DNA of 45,247 nucleotides from assembly GCA_018064725.1 (NCBI GenBank), contig JAGHUQ010000032.1, forward strand, positions 1 to 45,247, written 5' to 3'. The notes beneath the pieces were generated by a model, which did not search any database, had not been told where the DNA came from, and saw nothing but the letters and a program-made list of their open reading frames with translations. Shown piece by piece: positions 34,540-41,923 of this stretch. The position numbers and the translations under genes were made by a program. This DNA is from Candidatus Cryptobacteroides caccocaballi (GTDB lineage: Bacteria > Bacteroidota > Bacteroidia > Bacteroidales > UBA932). Numbering within the stretch: position 1 is the stretch's first letter; every line of letters begins with the position of its first letter.

Positions 34540-34570
34540 CAAAAATACCACTATTTCCTTGATATTCAAA
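34540..34570 (-). promoter_or_regulatory. Promoter of the tig-clpP-clpX operon
   Basis: TTTG (34570-34567), 19-bp spacer, TATTTTTG (34547-34540) on the minus strand, an exact fit to TTTG / TAnnTTTG. The -33 box begins 2 bp past the stop codon of the upstream 7TM-HD gene. Confidence 0.82.
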
Positions 34571-34571
34571 A

Positions 34572-36626
34572 TCAGAGACGTCGCTTTTTCTTCTGTTCCT
34601 CCTCCTGGGCGTCAGGATAGGCTATACGAGGATGGTATATATCGATGAGATACTTCTTGATGACGCTACGCACCTTTTCGAGTTCATTCATCGTTATATC
34701 GGAGTCAGTAAGCTGACCCTCAGAAATCTTACCGTCAATAATCTTATCTACAAGGGCCTCGAGAGATTCCTTGGTCTTGTCCTGCTGCGTTCTCGATGCT
34801 GCCTCGACCGAGTCGCAAAGCATAAGTATGACATGACCCTTCTTGAACGGTTTTCTTCCGTCATATCTGAAAAGTTCAGCCTCAGGCGAATCCGGAGAAC
34901 CGCCGTTCTTAAGGAACATACCATAGAAATAGCCCGTGCGCGTCGTGCCGTGATGTGTCCTGATATAGTCTACGATTATATCCGGAAGCCCATACTTTTC
35001 TGCAAGCACAAGGCCGTCGCTGACATGACGGATGAGGTACTGGGCACTTTCCTGCGGACTCAGGCCATCATGGAAATGGTTGCTGCCATCTGTGTTCTCG
35101 ATAAAGCATCCAGGGTTCATCATCTTTCCGATATCATGGTACATGGCACCGGCGCGGATGAGTTCGACATTGGCGTTTATCTCCTTGGCCGCAGCCTCGC
35201 ACATGTTCATGACCTGCAGAGAATGCTGGAAAGTTCCTGGAGCCTTCTGGTTGAGTTCGATGAGGCACTTATTGGCGTTCGTATCGCAGAGCTCGTGCAG
35301 GCGTGTCTTGGACACAAGTCTGAAAATCTTCTCGAAGAGGAAGATGAGCGGATAGCCTGCCACACAGAAGAAGGCGCTGAGCGCGAGGTCTGCGAGCACC
35401 CTGTAATCAGAGAGCGACGCAACGCCCTCGAACAGCTGGAACACCATCCACACAACGGAAAGGACGACGAAGCTGAGGAAAGCATTCACGAACTGAAGCC
35501 ATCCGCGGCTGAAGTAAGAGAACGTAAAGATGTTCAGCACACCGGCGGCAAGGAACATGACGAAGAGTTCCGGTCCGTTATGGGCGAAGATCAGCAGCGG
35601 AAGCAGCGAGATTATGTACACAGGAAGGACCACACGCTTCTTGAAGAACGCGAGCATATAGATCGACACCAGAGTAAACGGAACCATGTACAGATAATTA
35701 GGTCCTATCCTGTCCACGACGAGGGAGCCCACGCACGAAAGCAGGAAGAGCGTCATGATATACATGAATCTGTTCCAATCCGTGAAGATCGAGACATTTG
35801 TATATAGAATCGAGAAAAAGAGCAGGGCCACAATGATAAGGGCCATCATCATGTTCGCTAAGAGCAGGAAGAAAACCGGTCCGTTGTAGCCGAGGCTGTT
35901 CTCATATTCAGCCTTGTACGAATCAAGCAATTGCTCGATCTCCGCGGTAACCACCTCGCCGGTGGAAACAATCAGAGTTCCGGCAGGCTTGATGCCGTCA
36001 GTGGTGGAAATAAGTTCTGCGGAGTTGTATCTGACCATGTCAGTCGTCTTCTGATCGAACGAAAGGTCAGGAATGATCAGATTGTACAGTCCGATCGCGG
36101 TGCAGAGGGAGTCCGCATTCAGGCCATGGGCATTGGCAGAGACTGCCGCCAGCATCTCAGCCCTGGCCTCATCCACCGTATAAAGCTCGGACAGAGGATA
36201 TTTGATCGCCTTCTTGTCCGTCTGCACATAGATATACGAATCAGAATTAGGTACATCCTTGGACTGGATGACTCCCCTGTCGTAAATGGCAGCGAGCCAG
36301 CCGAGTATGGATGACCTGACATCTGTGTTCTGTCCGAAGTCAGCCGCATTCACGGCATTCCTTGCAGAATTGTACACATCAGCTGACTTCCTGTAGTATG
36401 GAGTGTTGTCTGAGCCGAGTGCATCCCTCTCCGCCTGAAGCTGAGCGTCAGTCTTCAGGACAGGGAAATCAAACTGGGCAACAAGGTTGTCATGCATCCA
36501 CGGACTTCCCTTGCGATAATCCAGCTTGAAGTTGCCCGACCTCGGCATGAGGAAAAAGAGCACCGCTGCAAGCGCGAAGAGAGCCACATAGATCTTGTAA
36601 TTCCTTGGAAATTCGGATTCGTACAT
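34572..36626 (-). CDS. 7TM-HD (PgpH-like) membrane phosphodiesterase
   Basis: 684 residues. Order: N-terminal helix (about 10-27), an extracytoplasmic 7TMR-HDED-like region (to about 260), a seven-helix membrane block (about 270-450), and a cytoplasmic HD domain with His497-Asp498 in AMYHDIGKM and a second THHGTTRTGYF motif. The C-terminus is basic (KKKRRL). This is the architecture of PgpH, which degrades cyclic-di-AMP in Firmicutes. Cyclic-di-AMP as substrate here is inference. Just upstream is a leader with competing hairpins (36641-36674). Confidence 0.9.
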   Translation of the reverse strand: MYESEFPRNYKIYVALFALAAVLFFLMPRSGNFKLDYRKGSPWMHDNLVAQFDFPVLKTDAQLQAERDALGSDNTPYYRKSADVYNSARNAVNAADFGQNTDVRSSILGWLAAIYDRGVIQSKDVPNSDSYIYVQTDKKAIKYPLSELYTVDEARAEMLAAVSANAHGLNADSLCTAIGLYNLIIPDLSFDQKTTDMVRYNSAELISTTDGIKPAGTLIVSTGEVVTAEIEQLLDSYKAEYENSLGYNGPVFFLLLANMMMALIIVALLFFSILYTNVSIFTDWNRFMYIMTLFLLSCVGSLVVDRIGPNYLYMVPFTLVSIYMLAFFKKRVVLPVYIISLLPLLIFAHNGPELFVMFLAAGVLNIFTFSYFSRGWLQFVNAFLSFVVLSVVWMVFQLFEGVASLSDYRVLADLALSAFFCVAGYPLIFLFEKIFRLVSKTRLHELCDTNANKCLIELNQKAPGTFQHSLQVMNMCEAAAKEINANVELIRAGAMYHDIGKMMNPGCFIENTDGSNHFHDGLSPQESAQYLIRHVSDGLVLAEKYGLPDIIVDYIRTHHGTTRTGYFYGMFLKNGGSPDSPEAELFRYDGRKPFKKGHVILMLCDSVEAASRTQQDKTKESLEALVDKIIDGKISEGQLTDSDITMNELEKVRSVIKKYLIDIYHPRIAYPDAQEEEQKKKRRL

Positions 36627-36640
36627 GGTATGCTTTTATA

Positions 36641-36674
36641 TTGGCTGAAGCCAACCCGCTTAAACGGGCTGGCT
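36641..36674 (-). promoter_or_regulatory. Leader with two mutually exclusive hairpins before the 7TM-HD gene
   Basis: On the minus strand AGCCAGCCCG (36674-36665) can pair with CGGGTTGGCT (36658-36649) over 10 bp with one G-U pair. The TTGGC part of that second arm can instead pair with GCCAA (36645-36641) across a TTCA loop. The element sits 15 bp before the ATG at 36626. It could be a terminator of the upstream gene, an attenuator or a translation switch. Confidence 0.45.
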
Positions 36675-36716
36675 CCAACTTTGATCTTATTGTCTATCTA
36701 AAGCGTTCAGGCTTCA

Positions 36717-37979
36717 TTATTTGATGGTCATTGCATCGAAGTCCTCTCCGTCATACAAGCCGGCATCAAGCTTCTCCTTGATCTCCTTGAATGCGTTGAG
36801 AGTATACTTCACGTCTTCCATCGTATGTGCAGCGGTGCTGACGATACGGAAGATGACCATGCCCTTAGGGATGACAGGATATACGACTACTGAGCAGAAT
36901 ACCTTGTAGTTCTCGCGAAGATCCTTAGCCATCTTGGAAGCCTGGCTCACACCACCCTTGATATGTACAGGAGTTACGCAAGCCTCTGCCTCACCGATAT
37001 CGAACCCGAGCTCCTTGAAGCCATTCTGGATTGCATGGGTGATCTGCCAGCACTTTGCGCGGAGCTCATCACCTTCTGGTGAGTCGATGATCTCCATACG
37101 CTTGATGTTACCGATTACGAGAGGCATAGGAAGTGACTTCGCATACATCTGTGAACGGAGGTTAGCACGGAGATAGTTGATGACATACTTAGGACCGGCA
37201 ACGAAACCACCGATTGATGCCATTGACTTTGCGAATGCTCCGATGTAGAGGTCGATGCCGTCCATTACTCCGAAATGCTCAGAAGTACCGCGGCCATGCT
37301 CTCCGAGGAGACCGAAACCGTGTGCATCGTCGATCATGATACGGAAATTGTGCTTCTGCTTGAGAGCGACGAGCTCATCGAGCTTACCGAGCGCACCGGT
37401 CATACCGTATACACCCTCAGTGATGAGAAGTACTCCGCCGCCGTGCTCCTCTGCCTCAGCACATGCACGAGTGAGGACGCGGTCAGCATCAGCGATATTG
37501 TTGTGACGATACTTATACTTTGAACCATCGTGGAGACGGATACCGTCCATGAGGCAAGCATGACACTCTGCGTCGTAGACGATAACGTCATGGCGATTGG
37601 TGATTGCGTCAATAGTCGATACGATACCCTGATATCCGAAGTTGAAGAGGAAAGCGTCCTCCTTCTTCTCGAAGTCCGCGAACATCTTCTCGAGCTTCTC
37701 ATGATACCTGGTATGACCTGACATCATGCGGGCACCCATAGGATAAGCAAGACCCCAGTCTGCTGCACCCTGCGCATCAGCCTTCCTGACCTCAGGATGG
37801 TTTGCGAGGCCAAGATAGTTGTTAAGGCTCCAGTTGAGGACTTCCTTACCATTGAAGATCATATGAGGTCCGAGCTCACCCTCGAGCCTTGGATACATAT
37901 AATAACCGAATGCCTGGTCGAAATACTGACCAATAGGGCCGCCTGAGTCTTTGGCGATTCTATCAAAAATGTCTACCAT
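36717..37979 (-). CDS. PLP-dependent alpha-oxoamine synthase (serine palmitoyltransferase/KBL-like)
   Basis: 420 residues. The PLP lysine is Lys251 in GAFAKSMASIGG; the cofactor-binding Asp and His are in IDDAHGFGLLG (Asp218, His220), with His140 in DAECHAC stacking on the ring. The N-terminal ~45 residues precede the usual start of the fold. The family condenses an amino acid with an acyl-CoA or acyl-ACP: glycine (KBL), alanine (BioF), serine (SPT) or cysteate (sulfonolipid synthesis). WSLNNYLGLANHP and AYPMGARMMSGHT place it in a Bacteroidota lipid-type branch rather than BioF. Exact substrate is uncertain. It is 44 bp downstream of gyrB. Confidence 0.75.
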   Translation of the reverse strand: MVDIFDRIAKDSGGPIGQYFDQAFGYYMYPRLEGELGPHMIFNGKEVLNWSLNNYLGLANHPEVRKADAQGAADWGLAYPMGARMMSGHTRYHEKLEKMFADFEKKEDAFLFNFGYQGIVSTIDAITNRHDVIVYDAECHACLMDGIRLHDGSKYKYRHNNIADADRVLTRACAEAEEHGGGVLLITEGVYGMTGALGKLDELVALKQKHNFRIMIDDAHGFGLLGEHGRGTSEHFGVMDGIDLYIGAFAKSMASIGGFVAGPKYVINYLRANLRSQMYAKSLPMPLVIGNIKRMEIIDSPEGDELRAKCWQITHAIQNGFKELGFDIGEAEACVTPVHIKGGVSQASKMAKDLRENYKVFCSVVVYPVIPKGMVIFRIVSTAAHTMEDVKYTLNAFKEIKEKLDAGLYDGEDFDAMTIK

Positions 37980-38023
37980 AAAATATTGTAGGTTTGGATT
38001 AATACTTTCTTGATTTGACGTTT

Positions 38024-40009
38024 CTATGCGTCGATGTTTGCAAAATGAGCGTTCTGCTCGATGAACTCGCGGCGTGGCGGTACGTCATCACCCATGAGCA
38101 TTGAGAAAGTTCTCTCTGCCTCTGCTGCGTTCTCGATGGTGACCTGACGGAGAAGACGTGTCTCCGGGTTCATGGTGGTATCCCAAAGCTGCTCGTCGCT
38201 CATTTCACCGAGACCTTTGTAACGCTGTACGTTCACTCCCTTCTCCGAGCCACCGCCGATCTCTACGATAGCTGCCTTGAGTTCGTCATCAGTCCAGCAA
38301 TAAACCTGGTTCTTTCCTTTCTTGACTCTGTAGAGAGGTGGAGTCGCGAGATATACATGTCCTCCGCGGATAAGGTCGATCATATAGCGGAAGAAGAATG
38401 TCAGGATCAGGGTGTCGATGTGAGATCCATCGACATCGGCATCGGTCATGATTACGACCTTGTGATAACGGAGCTTACTGAGATTCAATGCCTTTGGATC
38501 GTCCGGAGTACCGATGGTCACGCCAAGTGCCGTGTAGATGTTTCGGATCTCTTCGCTGTCGAATACCCTGTGCTCAGGGGCCTTCTCGACATTGAGGATC
38601 TTACCGCGGAGCGGAAGGATCGCCTGGATGCGGCTGTCACGTCCATTGACGGCTGTTCCACCTGCGGAGTCTCCCTCGACGAGGAAGATCTCACACTTCT
38701 TCGGATCACGATCAGAGCAATCTGAGAGCTTTCCAGGAAGTCCACCGCCGGACATGACGGTCTTTCTCTGTACGGTCTCACGTGCCTTGCGTGCGGCGAG
38801 ACGTGCATTTGCAGCAAGGACCACCTTCTCGACGATAGTCTTGGCCATCTGAGGATTCTCCTCGAGATAAGCCTCGAGGGCTGCGCTGACAGCCTGCGAA
38901 ACAGCTCCACGGACCTCACCGTTACCGAGCTTGGTCTTGGTCTGTCCCTCGAACTGTGGCTCAGCGACCTTGACAGAGATAACGGCAGTCATACCCTCGC
39001 GATAGTCCTCAGGAGAAAGTTCTCCCTTGAACTTTGCAAGAAGGTTATTCTTCTCGGCGTATGCCTTGAGAGTACTTGACAGACCTCTCTTGAAACCGTC
39101 AAGGTGAGTACCACCTTCGATCGTGTTGATGTTATTTACATATGAATAGATCTTCTCCGAGAAGCCGGTATTGTACTGGAGGGCGATCTCGATAGGGATG
39201 ATCTTGTCATTCTGGATGCAGATAGGGCTGCTGATAAGGCTCTCAGCACCGGCGTCAAGGTATTCAACGAACTCACGGAGGCCAGACTCAGAGTAGAACA
39301 CGTCACTCTTGTAGCCCTTGGTCTCAACACCGTGCTCGTCGATTGAGGCAACCTCATGACGGAGGTCGGTGAATGTGATATGGATACCCTTGTTGAGGTA
39401 TGAAAGCTCACGGAGACGCGCAGCGAGAGTCTCGTACTTGTAGACCTGATGCTCTACGAAGATCTCAGGATCAGGATGGAAAGTCACCTGTGTTCCTGTA
39501 TCGTCAGCATCGCCTACGACCTCAACAGGAGAGGTAGGCTTTCCCTTTGAGTATGTCTGTACGAACACCTTGCCCTCACGATGGATTTCTGCTCTGAGAT
39601 AGTCAGAAAGCGCATTCACGCAGGATACGCCGACTCCGTGGAGACCGCCGGAAACCTTGTAGCTGTCCTTGCTGAACTTACCACCGGCATGAAGCACGGT
39701 GAGGACGACCTCGAGGGCACTCCTGTGCTCCTTCTCGTGCATTCCCGTAGGAATACCACGGCCGTTATCCTTTACTGTGATGGAATTGTCCGGATTGATG
39801 TAGACTTCGATGTGAGTACAATAGCCAGCAAGAGCCTCGTCAATACTGTTGTCGACAACCTCGTATACGAGATGATGGAGACCTCTCTCACCGATGTCAC
39901 CGATGTACATCGAAGGTCTCTTCCTTACTGCCTCAAGTCCCTCGAGGACCTGGATACTATTCGCCGAATACTGATTTTCTGCTGTATTCAGTGCTTCGTT
40001 TTCAGTCAT
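38024..40009 (-). CDS. gyrB: DNA gyrase subunit B
   Basis: 661 residues. GHKL ATPase domain: VVDNSIDEALAG, DNGRGIP, and GGLHGVGVS. Transducer domain, then TOPRIM with EGDSAGG and DADVDGSH, and QAILPLRGKILNVEKA. The C-terminus ends in the short gyrase-B tail (RREFIEQNAHFANID). Length and PLRGK-type motif favour GyrB over ParE. It has its own promoter at 40036-40043. Confidence 0.96.
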   Translation of the reverse strand: MTENEALNTAENQYSANSIQVLEGLEAVRKRPSMYIGDIGERGLHHLVYEVVDNSIDEALAGYCTHIEVYINPDNSITVKDNGRGIPTGMHEKEHRSALEVVLTVLHAGGKFSKDSYKVSGGLHGVGVSCVNALSDYLRAEIHREGKVFVQTYSKGKPTSPVEVVGDADDTGTQVTFHPDPEIFVEHQVYKYETLAARLRELSYLNKGIHITFTDLRHEVASIDEHGVETKGYKSDVFYSESGLREFVEYLDAGAESLISSPICIQNDKIIPIEIALQYNTGFSEKIYSYVNNINTIEGGTHLDGFKRGLSSTLKAYAEKNNLLAKFKGELSPEDYREGMTAVISVKVAEPQFEGQTKTKLGNGEVRGAVSQAVSAALEAYLEENPQMAKTIVEKVVLAANARLAARKARETVQRKTVMSGGGLPGKLSDCSDRDPKKCEIFLVEGDSAGGTAVNGRDSRIQAILPLRGKILNVEKAPEHRVFDSEEIRNIYTALGVTIGTPDDPKALNLSKLRYHKVVIMTDADVDGSHIDTLILTFFFRYMIDLIRGGHVYLATPPLYRVKKGKNQVYCWTDDELKAAIVEIGGGSEKGVNVQRYKGLGEMSDEQLWDTTMNPETRLLRQVTIENAAEAERTFSMLMGDDVPPRREFIEQNAHFANIDA

Positions 40010-40035
40010 AGAAATGGTATACTTTATAAAACGGA

Positions 40036-40043
40036 CAAATGTA
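40036..40043 (-). promoter_or_regulatory. -7 box for gyrB
   Basis: TACATTTG on the minus strand with a TTG about 20 bp upstream, inside the 3' end of the barrel gene. The leader is about 25 nt. Confidence 0.65.
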
Positions 40044-40054
40044 CGAATTTTCTT

Positions 40055-41917
40055 TTACAAATTCAAGCAGATTCCTGCCGTAAAATAAGGTCCAGCCTCA
40101 GCATAGAGAGGGGTACGCTGAATGGTCATGCATGCGAGATTTCCGCCCTTTGCCCACGCTGAAAGCTTTTTCGAAATCACATACTCGAAATTCAGACCGA
40201 TATCGACGTATCCCGGGAGTCGGAGGAGGCCTGCCTCCGGAGCGCCGACACGCATGAGCGAATTGCTTCCGAGAGCACCCTCAAGACTCACACCTGCAAA
40301 GATGCGGCGTCTCCAGTTATATGTCACGTCCACGTTACCCTTCAGAGGTGACGGAAGGAAGCCCTCACGCATCGAGCCATCATCGTTCTTCCCATAGAAT
40401 GAATATCTCCAGAGCACTCCGCCCTTCACGTCGATCATCTCCGTGTTGACACCGAAGTCGAAGGCTGCATAGACCTGCTGGAGGCTGCCATAAGCCACCT
40501 GCGGGAGGAGTACGCTACCCTCTCCGAGAGGCACCTGCGAAACGGCCTGGAAGAGATAGTTCTGGTGGTTTGCATAGCCGAAGCTGAGATCGTAGTCAAA
40601 GACGGTTGCAATGTTTCCGTTCACGCCGAGCGACAAGTCGGCACGGGTCACCGTATTGTCGAGAAGAAGTCTCCTTGCACCGACGAGGTAGGTCTGACCT
40701 TCAGAGTATCTGTGGTTGAACCAGTGGTCTCTCTCCAGCATGGACGAGTAGCTGTTGATGTCAGCACCTCCATTGGCACGGAAGTAAATGTTGAGATAGT
40801 TTCTGATTGCGGCAAAGTTCACGTCAACCGCTGGATAGAACACCTGGCCCTTGTTCGAGTTCATGGCAGGGAATGCGACCTCGCCGCTTTCCGTCATGAC
40901 ATCCTCCGGACGGGCGAGGAATTCCACCTTCAGACCGGCTGAGATGTTCCATCTATCCTTGAAATATCGATACTGAGGTGTGAATGTGAGCTTTCCTGCA
41001 TGGTCAAATATAGCCTTGGAATTCTCATCAGCACGGTATCCTGCAAACTCAGCAGAGACTCCGAGAAGGATAGCATGGCTATATGAGAGGACAGGTCCGA
41101 GCGTCGCATCTGCCTTGAATCTGCTCTCGCGAAGCCAATCCATCTGCGCAGTTGCGACATTGTGCTGTCCGAAGCGATAGTCGACAGCCGCGTCATAGAA
41201 GAAATACTTCTCCCCATTATGGTTCGACCTGGCACGTACATAGACATCCACGCCGTTGTAATCACGTCCGGATGCTCGTTTGGAATCCGTATCGCTGACG
41301 CCGAAGACAGTGTCAAGCGAGTCCTTGGTGGCTATTCCGAGATAGCTTGCATCGAAGAGGACGGTGCCAGACTCCCAGTCGAAGCGGCCGTTGACTCCGG
41401 CCCTGCTGCTGAGGTCATAACCCTTGAAGGCATTCTCGTCCTTTTTGATGAGGTAGGTCTCGGGCCTGAGCACATAGTTCTCTCCATTCTCGAAGACCTT
41501 GATGTCACGATACTTGCCCACATAGGAGCGATGCGTTCCATAGATATTCATCTTGAAGCCGTCGCGACGTATCGGAGCCCACACAAAATCGAGTTCAGGA
41601 TGGAGACTGTAGCCAGCACCAGCACGAAGCCAGAAGCTTGATTCCTTTGCCACGATACGCTCAGGGCGTATGTCCTGAAGATATGGATTGAACTCGTTTC
41701 CACCCTTGTATGGGTTGGACATGACAGAATAGTCGAAGTCAAGGTTGAACTTGGTCACCGAATCCGGTACATCCATCCTGAACGACGGCTTGTCCACCTC
41801 GAGAAGCTTACCCTCGTAGGCTCTGGTGACATTCACGGTCGGATCCAGGTTCTGGGCCACCGCAGACATTGCGAACGCGGTCATGGCCATTGCCGAAATA
41901 AATATCTTGAGTTTCAT
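40055..41917 (-). CDS. Outer-membrane beta-barrel protein (TonB-receptor-like, no plug)
   Basis: 620 residues. Signal peptide about 1-21 (MKLKIFISAMAMTAFAMSAVA). After a short periplasmic segment, the sequence is a series of alternating beta strands with Tyr/Phe girdles (WLRAGAGYSLHP, YNWRRRIFAGVSLEGALG), ending in a final strand YFTAGICLNL. I see no TonB box or plug domain. It follows the large TPR gene with a 6-bp gap. In Bacteroidales such a TPR-barrel pair is recurrent, suggesting one envelope complex; function unknown. Confidence 0.75.
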   Translation of the reverse strand: MKLKIFISAMAMTAFAMSAVAQNLDPTVNVTRAYEGKLLEVDKPSFRMDVPDSVTKFNLDFDYSVMSNPYKGGNEFNPYLQDIRPERIVAKESSFWLRAGAGYSLHPELDFVWAPIRRDGFKMNIYGTHRSYVGKYRDIKVFENGENYVLRPETYLIKKDENAFKGYDLSSRAGVNGRFDWESGTVLFDASYLGIATKDSLDTVFGVSDTDSKRASGRDYNGVDVYVRARSNHNGEKYFFYDAAVDYRFGQHNVATAQMDWLRESRFKADATLGPVLSYSHAILLGVSAEFAGYRADENSKAIFDHAGKLTFTPQYRYFKDRWNISAGLKVEFLARPEDVMTESGEVAFPAMNSNKGQVFYPAVDVNFAAIRNYLNIYFRANGGADINSYSSMLERDHWFNHRYSEGQTYLVGARRLLLDNTVTRADLSLGVNGNIATVFDYDLSFGYANHQNYLFQAVSQVPLGEGSVLLPQVAYGSLQQVYAAFDFGVNTEMIDVKGGVLWRYSFYGKNDDGSMREGFLPSPLKGNVDVTYNWRRRIFAGVSLEGALGSNSLMRVGAPEAGLLRLPGYVDIGLNFEYVISKKLSAWAKGGNLACMTIQRTPLYAEAGPYFTAGICLNL

Positions 41918-41923
41918 ACCTTT

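Noticed and set aside
34632..35807. 391-codon plus-strand ORF opposite the 7TM-HD gene
   Set aside because: It is the antisense shadow of a well-supported membrane protein; its translation is His/Arg/Glu-rich without any domain and has no promoter.
40055..41917. Full TonB-dependent receptor
   Set aside because: No plug domain, carboxypeptidase-like domain or TonB box is seen, so only a beta-barrel call is made.
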